Of a stretch of DNA of 7,455 bases, positions 1 to 5,435 are shown piece by piece. How positions within the stretch are numbered: the first letter of the stretch is position 1; each line of letters starts with the position of its first letter. Both the position numbers and the translations under genes were made by a program. Source of the DNA: DMER64 sp041654355 (lineage in GTDB: Bacteria; Bacteroidota; Bacteroidia; Bacteroidales; UBA932); contig JBAZDQ010000066.1 in the NCBI GenBank assembly GCA_041654355.1, forward strand, positions 1 to 7,455, read 5' to 3'. A model generated the notes under the pieces. It was not told the DNA's origin. It saw only the letters and a program-made list of their open reading frames with translations, and did not search any database.

Positions 1-2
1 AT

Positions 3-725
3 ATGATGAAGAATATTGTTTTGGAACAATTGGGTGCGGATTCAGGTAATGCGAGTCGGACAAAATTGACTTGCGCACCTTATTTAGAAGATGGTGGAGA
101 TTCTATCACAAAAGCCTTTGCTTACCGGAACGTTTTGACAGTTATTCAAGAGATAGCCGAAGTCGCAAACGAAGCCGGCACTTGGCTCGGCTTTGACGTG
201 GTACGGACAGCGCCGGGCACGTTTGAGTTCCGGACTTACACGACTTGCAGAGGGCAAGACCACGGGCGCTCTTCAGGTGATCCGAGACTTGTCGGCAGGC
301 AGTACGGGAACTTGAGCGAAGCGACTTTTGGCACTTACCATGCGGACGAGCGGAATGTGGTTTATGTCGGCGGGCAGGGTGAAGAAGACGCGCGGGTACT
401 GGTTGCAAGGTCTAACCCTACCAGATATTTGGCAAGCAAGTGGAACAGGCGCGAGTATTTCAAAGACAGCCGTGATGACTCCACCACCGCCGCGCTTGAG
501 GCCGACGGTGACGCGGCTCTGGACGAGTTCAGGCCGAGACAAGTTCTTACCGGCACTTTGCACGACACGCCGGGCATGCAATACAACATCCACTACCAGT
601 TCGGTGACATTCTAAGCGTGGAGGCGTTCGGCTACCACGTTGACTGCCACGTGGGAAGCGTGAGGGTGAGAGTGGATCAAGACGGTGGTGAGCAACTTGA
701 CGTGAGACTGAGAGGCGAGTTATGA
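3..725 (+). CDS. Gp37-like phage tail/baseplate protein, C-terminal part (5' partial)
   Basis: This frame is open from the window edge. Its first visible residues (MMKNIVLEQLG) and the later stretch VIQEIAEVANEAGTWLGFDVV resemble the middle of the siphovirus ReqiPepy6 Gp37-like family, tail-tip proteins related to baseplate hub components. Members are usually longer by a sizeable N-terminal part, so the ATG at 3 is probably internal and the true start lies upstream. The visible 240 residues are soluble, without signal peptide or membrane segment. The C-terminal third (about 160-240) is rich in beta-strand-like alternation. It is followed by a fibre-like gene whose ATG overlaps this stop by 4 bases, which fits a tail-tip operon. 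The family call rests on remembered sequence patterns, not a search. Confidence 0.75.
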   Translation: MMKNIVLEQLGADSGNASRTKLTCAPYLEDGGDSITKAFAYRNVLTVIQEIAEVANEAGTWLGFDVVRTAPGTFEFRTYTTCRGQDHGRSSGDPRLVGRQYGNLSEATFGTYHADERNVVYVGGQGEEDARVLVARSNPTRYLASKWNRREYFKDSRDDSTTAALEADGDAALDEFRPRQVLTGTLHDTPGMQYNIHYQFGDILSVEAFGYHVDCHVGSVRVRVDQDGGEQLDVRLRGEL

Positions 726-1183
726 GTAACTTTGACGAAACAATGCTGAAGCGGCTGACGAGTTTGGAGCGTGAGGTCGAGCGGCTGAAGGTGAAGGAAA
801 GCCCGGGCGCATGGCAATCCTGGACGCCGATTTTGACCGTAAGCGGAGGAACAGCGCCGACTTATAGCACATTTATCAACCGCTATTGTATGGTTGGAAA
901 ACTTGTTACTGTCTATGGCAGATGGTCTAACGGTTCAGGCGGCACGGCAGGGGCGGGGACAAATTCAATAGACATTACTCTACCAATCACAACATATCAT
1001 GAATATGTCCTAACAGGTTCAGGCGCATTAGCAAACGGGAGTACGTTATTAGGGGGTCTTGGCATATTTCTGGGCGAAACAACCTTCTCTCTTACAAAAT
1101 CGGACTTGTCGTTTGTTCAAGGTGTAGACCAAAACAACACAGTTCGTGAATTGACGTTCACGTTCTCTTACGAGGCAGCATGA
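722..1183 (+). CDS. short tail fibre / receptor-binding-like protein
   Basis: A protein of 153 aa. Residues 1-25 form a heptad-like charged helix (MLKRLTSLEREVERLKVKE), a likely trimerising coiled coil. From about residue 31 comes a Trp-rich motif, WQSWTPILTVSGG, followed by NRYCMVGKLVTVYGRW and Gly/Ser/Thr-rich strands. This layout of a short coiled coil and a WTP-type beta domain is common at the C-terminus of phage tail fibres and other receptor-binding proteins. The start is set by the ATGA overlap with the upstream stop and by AGAGG at 711-715, 6 bases ahead. The position just after a Gp37-like tail gene and before a lysin supports a tail-tip role. The receptor is unknown. Confidence 0.7.
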   Translation: MSNFDETMLKRLTSLEREVERLKVKESPGAWQSWTPILTVSGGTAPTYSTFINRYCMVGKLVTVYGRWSNGSGGTAGAGTNSIDITLPITTYHEYVLTGSGALANGSTLLGGLGIFLGETTFSLTKSDLSFVQGVDQNNTVRELTFTFSYEAA

Positions 1184-1359
1184 AACTAATAACAATTACG
1201 AAAGATTGTTCAAAATGCAAGCGGCCTACAGAAGTTGTGCTGATAGGCGAGCACGGCAACTTTATTATCGGCAGGCGTTGTGAGATCGAACATAAGGGCA
1301 AGGGCTGTAATTTGATAGACGTTTGGGATAAGGTAGAAATAAATGAAACCAATCATTGA
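1180..1359 (+). CDS. small Cys-rich protein, possible zinc finger
   Basis: A 59-aa protein starting MKLITITKDCSKCKRP. Its ATG overlaps the preceding stop (ATGA), with GAGG at 1172-1175 upstream, so coupled translation is likely. It has a CxxC pair (C10, C13) and two further cysteines, C34 and C43, spaced as could suit a small zinc-binding fold. The middle is basic and Gly-rich (GRRCEIEHKGKGC). There is no signal peptide or membrane segment. I do not recognise the family. Small zinc-ribbon proteins are common between phage tail genes, and an assembly or DNA-binding role would be a guess. Confidence 0.6.
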   Translation: MKLITITKDCSKCKRPTEVVLIGEHGNFIIGRRCEIEHKGKGCNLIDVWDKVEINETNH

Positions 1360-1393
1360 CATAAGTTACTGGCAGACAGCAGGAGGAATATGA
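1343..1393 (+). pseudogene. 16-codon ORF resembling a truncated GH25 N-terminus
   Basis: The peptide reads MKPIIDISYWQTAGGI. The IDISYWQ segment matches the hallmark first strand of GH25 muramidases, and the same motif (GIDISAYQ) occurs again at the true start of the lysin 16 codons later. The ORF overlaps the upstream gene by 17 bases, and its stop overlaps the lysin ATG as ATGA. It may be the remnant of a second GH25 gene or of an older start lost by deletion. It could also work as a leader peptide coupling translation to the lysin. I see no clear ribosome binding site of its own. Confidence 0.35.
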
Positions 1394-3030
1394 CACTACC
1401 ATTTGGCATTGACATTTCGGCTTACCAATACTCACAAGACGGCTCACGAAAGCCCGACTTCGACCTAATCAACGAAAAGTGTGACTTCGTTGCCGTGCGT
1501 GCTGGCATCAGTTGGGGGTACACCGACAAGTGGTTTGAGTATTCGTGGTCACACGTTCTCAGACCGAGGCTGGGGTATCACGTGGTTTACCCTGGCGAGA
1601 GTGCGACTGCACAAATGAAACACTTTCTCAACATCGTGCATCCAACTCAGAATGACCGCCTTGTGCTTGATATGGAACTCGACCACGGCTATAGCAAGGC
1701 TCGAATCACAAAAACGCTTGTGGACTGTATGAACATTATACAGACAGAGACGGGGCGTTATCCTGTGATTTACAGCAGGGCTTATTGGATTAACCAGTTT
1801 GTAGACGTGAACGCTTTGCCAGAAAAGACCGACTGGTGGTTAGCAAACTACCTGCGTTCTAATCCCGACCCGTATTTCACGCCAGAGATGACACCGCCGC
1901 CTATGTTGCCAAACGGTGTGAAGAATTGGCTCATCCATCAAACGTCAAAAGAACAGGACGGCAGCAAAGTTGGCGTTGTGAGCCACTATGTGGACACTAA
2001 TCGTTGGAACGGTACACACGATGAGTTGCTGGCTTACTTCGGGCTGGGCGAAGAAACACCTGAACCAGAACCACCAGTTGAGGTTGAAGACAAACTGTTC
2101 GATGCGAAGGTCACAACGACTCCGCCTAACCGCCTGAAGACGCGTTACACCCCAAATGGAGCGGAAAGACCGAAGGCAGACTGGCTGCAATCTCAGGCGG
2201 TCGTGCCAGTGTACGAAACGCATTCGACGGGCTGGTGGAGAGTTGCACCGGAAGCGTGGTCTTCTGCCACGTGGATGGAGCGAGTTGAAGACAAACTGCC
2301 AGAACCGCAAGAGCCTTTGTTTCAAGCACGCGTTTACAGCTGGGCAACGCCTTATGTCAACGTGAGAGCCGAACCTTCATTGAGCGCAGGCAAAGTCGGC
2401 TTCAAATACCCGTTAGCGGTGACCGATGTTATGAGCACCGTGCCTGACTGGTACGAAGTGCCCGAAGGCTGGATGATGAGCCAGTTCCTGGAACGGCTTG
2501 ACCTGACCCCACCTGCTACGATGCTTGCAATCAAGCCGCTCTCACAAAGAGACACGCGCTGGGCTTCTCACAAACTCGGTTATTCCTATTACACGATAGG
2601 CGGTTACGGCTGCCTTATCACCGCTATTAGCATGATACTCAACTGGTACGGCAAGCAGACCGACCCTGCCCAACTCAACGACGCTTTGGTTAGGGTGGGC
2701 GGTTTCACGGGTGCAAACCTTTATTGGAACGCAATCGCGCAAGTTCAGCCGGACGTGTATCTGGCAAAGTCTATCGATTGTTATTACATCCCCGCGCCCT
2801 TGCACGAAATAGACGCTCTGCTTGCGGATGACGTTCCGGTGTTGGTACACGTGGACTTCAATCTTTCTACACCGGCAGTTGAGCAGCACTGGGTTTTGAT
2901 CGTCGGCAAGTCAGGCGGCGACTACATCATCAATGACCCTATCAACGGCAAGCAGGTATCTTTCAGACAGACCTATGGCGACCCTGCCCGCTGGATTTTC
3001 CGCATCAGGGCGTATCGGAGGCAAGCATGA
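1390..3030 (+). CDS. modular lysin: GH25 muramidase, two SH3-like repeats, C39-like peptidase
   Basis: A 546-aa cell-wall hydrolase. Residues 1 to about 215 form a GH25 lysozyme: D8 in GIDISAYQ, and the D94-x-E96 pair in LVLDMELD, match the family's catalytic acids; PVIYSRAYW and WWLANY are further landmarks. A Pro/Glu linker spans about 221-235. Two SH3-like wall-binding repeats follow (about 236-298 and 312-368); the second is clear (VNVRAEP at 323-329), the first degenerate. Residues about 378-546 resemble a C39-like papain-fold peptidase: C408 in GGYGCL, H500 in QHWV and N515/D516 would form the active site. It should cut both glycan and peptide bonds. There is no signal peptide. It may be a tail-associated lysin for entry or an endolysin for release; its place among tail genes favours entry slightly. 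AGGAGG at 1381-1386 sits only 3 bases before the ATG. Confidence 0.9.
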   Translation: MTLPFGIDISAYQYSQDGSRKPDFDLINEKCDFVAVRAGISWGYTDKWFEYSWSHVLRPRLGYHVVYPGESATAQMKHFLNIVHPTQNDRLVLDMELDHGYSKARITKTLVDCMNIIQTETGRYPVIYSRAYWINQFVDVNALPEKTDWWLANYLRSNPDPYFTPEMTPPPMLPNGVKNWLIHQTSKEQDGSKVGVVSHYVDTNRWNGTHDELLAYFGLGEETPEPEPPVEVEDKLFDAKVTTTPPNRLKTRYTPNGAERPKADWLQSQAVVPVYETHSTGWWRVAPEAWSSATWMERVEDKLPEPQEPLFQARVYSWATPYVNVRAEPSLSAGKVGFKYPLAVTDVMSTVPDWYEVPEGWMMSQFLERLDLTPPATMLAIKPLSQRDTRWASHKLGYSYYTIGGYGCLITAISMILNWYGKQTDPAQLNDALVRVGGFTGANLYWNAIAQVQPDVYLAKSIDCYYIPAPLHEIDALLADDVPVLVHVDFNLSTPAVEQHWVLIVGKSGGDYIINDPINGKQVSFRQTYGDPARWIFRIRAYRRQA

Positions 3031-3176
3031 CATTCGATTACGCCGAAATATGGGACGGCTCGGTTGTTATGAATTTGGTTATCACTGAAAATGTCATGCT
3101 CAATGAAGAAGCCAATGCAGGCGTAATAATGAATCAAGAGATCACCGATACCTATTCGGAACTGGAGGCTATTTAA
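3027..3176 (+). CDS. small hypothetical phage protein (49 aa)
   Basis: An acidic 49-aa protein. Its start overlaps the lysin stop as ATGA, with a strong GGAGG at 3017-3021 five bases upstream, and its stop shares one base with the next ATG (TAATG). This tight fit on both sides argues that it is translated. It has a weak internal repeat, VVMNLVITE near residue 14 and VIMNQEITD near residue 33, suggesting two similar beta-hairpin or strand units. There is no membrane helix, so it is not an obvious holin despite lying next to the lysin. The family is not recognised; a minor baseplate or tail component is possible. Confidence 0.65.
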   Translation: MTFDYAEIWDGSVVMNLVITENVMLNEEANAGVIMNQEITDTYSELEAI

Positions 3177-3493
3177 TGGCTGGTACGATTATTCACAATG
3201 GTGACGTTGGAACTATTATCCGCTTAACTATCACAGAAGCCGACGAGACCACCGCCGTAGATGTGAGCGGGGCAACTGTCAAAACGTTCTACTTTCTGAA
3301 ACCCGACGGCACGAAGGAAAGCGTTGACGCGGAGTTTGACTCAACCGGTGCAGACGGCAAGTTGAAATATACAACCATTGCCGGTGACATTGACACGGTT
3401 GGTCGCTGGCAGGTTCAGGCTTACGTTGAGATCGGGGCGGCAAAGTATTACTCAACTAAGTGTACATTCGTTGTGCAGAGCAACTTAGCATGA
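3176..3493 (+). CDS. BppU-like baseplate protein
   Basis: A 105-aa protein with the pattern GDVGTIIRLTITE...VDVSGATVKTFYFLKPDGT...GKLKYTTIAGDIDTVGRWQVQAYVE...YYSTKCTFVV. This resembles the beta-sandwich N-terminal domain of BppU-type upper baseplate proteins and related phage Ig-like proteins, which usually link receptor-binding proteins to the tail. Here the domain stands alone, without the long C-terminal extension of the lactococcal type. The start is well placed: TAATG overlap and GGAGG at 3164-3168, 7 bases upstream. Neighbouring tail and lysin genes agree with the call. The fold assignment comes from pattern recall and is moderately secure. Confidence 0.7.
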   Translation: MAGTIIHNGDVGTIIRLTITEADETTAVDVSGATVKTFYFLKPDGTKESVDAEFDSTGADGKLKYTTIAGDIDTVGRWQVQAYVEIGAAKYYSTKCTFVVQSNLA

Positions 3494-4293
3494 GCGGAAC
3501 TGTATTAGCGATAATCAGCGACACGCACGTTGGCTCATCAACAGCATTAGCGCCGCTTGAGTTCAACGTTCACAGCCGAAACGACTTTGAAGTTCAGGCT
3601 ACCAAAGCGAACAAGCTGCAACGCTGGCTCTACGAGTGCTGGACGGATTACTGGGATCATGTCTTCAAGTTAGCCAAGAAGAAGCGGCTGATTGTCGTGC
3701 ATTGCGGCGATCTGGTGGACGGCGTGCATCATGGAAGTCTGCAAGTTATGAACGAAGTCAGCGACCAGGTTGAGGCGTTTATGGAATTGATGATGCCTGT
3801 TCTGGCAAAGGCTGACGGCTTCTACGGTGTGCTGGGAACGGGTCCAAGCCACGCGGGCATGGACAACTCCACCGAAGCGCAACTGTACCGCGACCTGGGG
3901 GCAATCGAGTTCGGACAAACGCTGACGCTGGACATAGACGGCACAATCCATGACTTCGCGCATCACGGCAGAGCAGGGGCGAGACCGTGGACTTCGAGTG
4001 CCGCCAACCTTGCGACAGAGGTTATTATGGATTATGCGGCGCAAGGTCTGCCGATGCCTAACTACATTTGGCGCGGACACAACCACCGCATCGATGACTC
4101 AGGAAACAAGTTGTATGGTACACGCTCAATTGCCTTACCTTCATGGCAACTCAAGACCACCTACGGCTGGCGTGTAAGTGCCAATACCACGCGCTCAGAC
4201 ATCGGCGGTTATATCGTGGTTGACGGGCTTCTGGATGACAGCAAGTCCAGGTATAAGGGGCAGCCTGATCAGCGGAGGATTTTGATTGTATGA
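3490..4293 (+). CDS. calcineurin-like metallophosphoesterase
   Basis: A 267-aa protein from the ATG at 3490, chosen because it overlaps the previous stop as ATGA and the family motif begins directly after it; an upstream GTG at 3460 in the same frame is less likely. Motifs in order: D11-T-H13 (metal ligands), GDLVDG with D74, an HH pair at 158-159, and GHNH at 196-199. The usual GNH[DE] motif is replaced by GTGPSH at 116-121, so the normal Asn ligand is not evident. Such enzymes hydrolyse phosphomonoesters or phosphodiesters, including DNA and nucleotides; the substrate here is unknown. Phage copies are known both in late and in DNA-metabolism regions. This copy sits between a baseplate gene and a small winged-helix gene. 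Confidence 0.85.
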   Translation: MSGTVLAIISDTHVGSSTALAPLEFNVHSRNDFEVQATKANKLQRWLYECWTDYWDHVFKLAKKKRLIVVHCGDLVDGVHHGSLQVMNEVSDQVEAFMELMMPVLAKADGFYGVLGTGPSHAGMDNSTEAQLYRDLGAIEFGQTLTLDIDGTIHDFAHHGRAGARPWTSSAANLATEVIMDYAAQGLPMPNYIWRGHNHRIDDSGNKLYGTRSIALPSWQLKTTYGWRVSANTTRSDIGGYIVVDGLLDDSKSRYKGQPDQRRILIV

Positions 4294-4511
4294 TGGAATA
4301 CGAATTGTTAGAAGAACTGGCAAAAGAGTTAGGCTATCCCGAAATTGAGGACGATGAGGTGACAGCACAGATGGTCGCTGAGTACACGGGCATTGCATGG
4401 TGCACCGCAGACAGATCGCTCAAGGCGAAAGAACAGGCTGGCATAGTCACTTCACGCAAGGTCAAGCTGCCTAACCGCAGGGTCGCAACCGCTTACAGGA
4501 AGGTGCGTTAG
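4290..4511 (+). CDS. small winged-helix-like DNA-binding protein
   Basis: A 73-aa protein. Residues about 22-73 read like a winged helix: an entry helix (DDEVTAQMVAEYTG), a recognition-like helix (CTADRSLKAKEQAG), then a basic wing (SRKVKLPNRRVATAYRKVR). The N-terminus is acidic. The start overlaps the phosphoesterase stop (ATGA); GGAGG at 4274-4278 is 11 bases upstream, rather far. A second ATG follows directly at 4293. It could regulate late or lysogeny genes, or act in packaging as a small terminase-like HTH protein, but nothing in the sequence decides this. Confidence 0.6.
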   Translation: MMEYELLEELAKELGYPEIEDDEVTAQMVAEYTGIAWCTADRSLKAKEQAGIVTSRKVKLPNRRVATAYRKVR

Positions 4512-4512
4512 T

Positions 4513-4698
4513 ATGCCGCTCTACGTCTACGAGTGCACCGCTTGCGGCAAGCGCTTCGAGTTCTTCCAGCATTACACCGACGACCCGATTACCGTGTGCC
4601 CTGACTGTCAAACGCCCACCTTGCGCAAAGTCTGGCAGCCTGTGACTGTGCATTACAAGGGCAATGGCTTTTATGTCAAGGATAAGGCTCAACCGTGA
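4513..4698 (+). CDS. FmdB-family zinc ribbon protein
   Basis: A 61-aa protein beginning MPLYVYECTACGKRFE. It carries the zinc-ribbon cysteines C8, C11, C29 and C32, then RKVWQPV and the family's closing KGNGFYVKD segment at 49-57. This matches FmdB-type putative regulatory proteins, small zinc ribbons common in bacteria and in phages. The molecular role is not established. AGGAAGG at 4497-4503 lies 9 bases before the ATG, and the preceding stop is one base away. It is the last confidently coding gene of the left block. Confidence 0.85.
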   Translation: MPLYVYECTACGKRFEFFQHYTDDPITVCPDCQTPTLRKVWQPVTVHYKGNGFYVKDKAQP

Positions 4699-4805
4699 TA
4701 GACAAACTGAATTGTATATCAGAAATGGGAAACAACTTCTCATATGCGGGCTGTTATGCCAACAAAATGACAAAACGGTTACATAAGAAAGCTGTTATGT
4801 ATTAA
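4695..4805 (+). CDS. possible 36-aa ORF with GTG start
   Basis: The GTG overlaps the FmdB stop as GTGA, with AAGG at 4684-4687 seven bases ahead, in keeping with the coupled style of this operon. The peptide begins MIDKLNCISEMGNNFSYAGCY and ends in a basic stretch (KRLHKKAVMY). It has two Cys and no membrane helix. The stop lies inside the AT-rich inverted repeat 4797-4825. No family is recognised, and the ORF is short enough to be chance. Confidence 0.35.
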   Translation: MIDKLNCISEMGNNFSYAGCYANKMTKRLHKKAVMY

Positions 4806-4825
4806 TAATGATAAAATTAATACAT
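4797..4825. repeat. AT-rich 10-bp inverted repeat
   Basis: ATGTATTAAT at 4797-4806 and ATTAATACAT at 4816-4825 are exact inverted repeats around a 9-nt spacer. It lies at the end of the left gene block and 19 bases upstream of a -10 element. It could be a weak terminator (no T run follows directly) or an operator for the small RNA promoter. Confidence 0.6.
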
Positions 4826-4843
4826 GACCTTTGTGGTTTTTGA

Positions 4844-4849
4844 TACAAT
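4844..4849 (+). promoter_or_regulatory. -10 element for the tRNA/tmRNA-like RNA
   Basis: TACAAT ends 6 bases before the first G of the acceptor stem at 4856, so transcription would begin at or near the folded 5' end. I see no good -35 at the proper distance; the nearest region is TACATG at 4821-4826 with a 17-base spacer, a poor match. An activator or weak expression is possible. Confidence 0.45.
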
Positions 4850-4855
4850 AACTTT

Positions 4856-4939
4856 GGGGCTGACAGGCGTCGGCTTGCATGACAGACAGACTATCTGCTT
4901 AGATTGCAGGTAACGCGGGTTCGATTCCCGCCAGCTCCA
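4856..4939 (+). ncRNA. tRNA/tmRNA-like RNA domain (84 nt)
   Basis: The first seven bases (GGGGCTG, 4856-4862) pair fully with CAGCTCC (4932-4938), with discriminator A at 4939 and a G3-U70 wobble, the identity element for alanyl-tRNA synthetase. The T arm is perfect: GCGGG 4915-4919, loop TTCGATT, CCCGC 4927-4931. A at position 8 and the 5' GGGGCTGA and 3' CAGCTCCA ends match the tRNA-like domain of tmRNA (ssrA). Between them lie a stemless D-like loop, a helix of CTTGCA 4874-4879 with TGCAGG 4905-4910, and an inner CAGA/TCTG hairpin. CCA is not encoded. At 84 nt it is far too short for a normal tmRNA, and a normal tRNA reading fails because no well-placed anticodon with U33 exists beside a D arm. 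It may also be a phage attP core copied from a host ssrA gene. The structure was paired by hand. Confidence 0.65.
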
Positions 4940-4941
4940 CT

Positions 4942-4959
4942 CGGCGATGTGGAACGCCG
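4942..4959 (+). other. GC-rich hairpin 3' of the tRNA-like RNA
   Basis: CGGCG at 4942-4946 pairs with CGCCG at 4955-4959 around an 8-nt loop, three bases after the discriminator. It could guide 3' processing of the RNA or be part of an attachment-site structure. No T run follows, so it is not a terminator by itself. Confidence 0.4.
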
Positions 4960-4978
4960 TAAAACCTGTTCCTGTTTG

Positions 4979-5012
4979 AAAAGCACCTGTGATAAGCAGG
5001 TGCTTTTCGTTT
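4979..5012 (+). terminator. intrinsic terminator after the tRNA-like RNA
   Basis: AAAAGCACCTG (4979-4989) pairs with CAGGTGCTTTT (4997-5007) around a 7-nt loop, giving an 11-bp stem that ends in a T-rich tail (TTTTCGTTT). With the -10 element it bounds a transcript of about 155 nt holding the tRNA-like domain. The A-rich left arm means it could also stop transcription from the right. Confidence 0.8.
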
Positions 5013-5014
5013 AC

Positions 5015-5082
5015 CGTTCACTTTATCGTTCACTTTATGCGTCGGAGTGAACGATTTATTATTTGGCACGTTCTGACTTTAT
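5015..5082. repeat. tandem and inverted CGTTCACTTTAT repeats
   Basis: CGTTCACTTTAT occurs twice in perfect tandem (5015-5026 and 5027-5038). An inverted copy of its first part, AGTGAACGA, lies at 5046-5054, and a fourth, degenerate copy (CGTTCTGACTTTAT, 2-base insertion) at 5069-5082. Such short repeats beside a tRNA-like core are typical of tyrosine-integrase arm-type sites in attP; they could equally be repressor operators or replication iterons. No integrase gene is in the window. Confidence 0.6.
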
Positions 5083-5230
5083 GAGTTGGCATGTGCACAA
5101 ACGTTATAAATACGCTGTGAGCCAAAAATACCGCCTTTTCTGGCGATTTGCATTCAAACGTGAGTATTTACCTATCTTGCATTATCAACAGGGCTTGAGC
5201 GGGCTGGGACGAGTTTTGAAATTGCTCTGA
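5081..5230 (+). CDS. possible basic 49-aa ORF
   Basis: An open frame from ATG 5081, beginning MSWHVHKRYKYAVSQKYRLF. It is strongly basic and aromatic (Trp, Tyr, Arg, Lys) and has few acidic residues. There is no convincing ribosome binding site, the start lies inside the last degenerate repeat, and no neighbour couples to it. Such a peptide could bind nucleic acid or membranes, but the frame is short enough to be chance. Confidence 0.25.
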   Translation: MSWHVHKRYKYAVSQKYRLFWRFAFKREYLPILHYQQGLSGLGRVLKLL

Positions 5231-5237
5231 AAAACAC

Positions 5238-5266
5238 TTGACTTTTACCTTGCAAGGTGTTATGAT
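5238..5266 (+). promoter_or_regulatory. strong sigma70-type promoter with palindromic operator
   Basis: TTGACT (-35, 5238-5243) and TATGAT (-10, 5261-5266) are separated by exactly 17 bases, with an extended -10 TG at 5258-5259. The start point would be near 5273. The spacer contains a perfect 12-bp palindrome, ACCTTGCAAGGT (5247-5258), well placed for a repressor to block RNA polymerase. The first gene downstream encodes a ribbon-helix-helix protein, a class that often represses its own promoter, so autoregulation is a reasonable inference. It likely drives the whole right-hand block. Confidence 0.8.
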
Positions 5267-5293
5267 ATAAGCACATTGAGAAAGCGAGGTAAC

Positions 5294-5434
5294 ATGGCAA
5301 AGCAAATCCGAAAAACAATCAGCATGAAAAACGACACATTCAGTAAACTGGTCGCATTGGCCGCCGAATATGAAGGCAACGTGAGTATGGTTATTAGACG
5401 GCTCATTGATGAAGCCTATAAGAAGCGAGCCTAA
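5294..5434 (+). CDS. ribbon-helix-helix (CopG/Arc-like) DNA-binding protein
   Basis: A 46-aa protein. KQIRKTISMKNDTF gives the N-terminal beta strand, then two helices (SKLVALAAEYEGN and VSMVIRRLIDEAYKKR) follow, the layout of CopG/Arc/MetJ-type dimers whose paired strands enter the DNA major groove. The start ATG follows GCGAGG by 4 bases and matches the fold's N-terminus. As first gene behind a promoter with a palindrome in its spacer, it is the natural candidate for an autorepressor or early-gene regulator. An antitoxin role is less likely because no toxin-like partner follows. Confidence 0.75.
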   Translation: MAKQIRKTISMKNDTFSKLVALAAEYEGNVSMVIRRLIDEAYKKRA

Positions 5435-5435
5435 G

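Noticed and set aside
1945..2325. 126-aa minus-strand ORF inside the lysin gene
   Set aside because: Antisense shadow of a well-supported gene, rich in Arg, Cys and Phe as expected from complementary codons.
4873..4902. Short tag reading frame in the tRNA-like RNA (GCT to TAG, ACMTDRLSA)
   Set aside because: It starts with an Ala codon and ends in a stop as a tmRNA tag would, but lacks the usual LAA ending and any pseudoknot, and nine open codons are common by chance.
4856..4939. Ordinary class II tRNA with a GAC anticodon (4889-4891)
   Set aside because: The spacing nearly fits, but position 8 is A, position 33 is A instead of U, the D stem and the first anticodon pair have mismatches, and GAC (Val) does not belong with a long variable arm or with G3-U70.
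5126..5149. Second terminator (CGCC/GGCG hairpin, 5132-5145)
   Set aside because: Only four GC pairs with a bulge next to the AT pairs, and no T run on the + strand; too weak to call.
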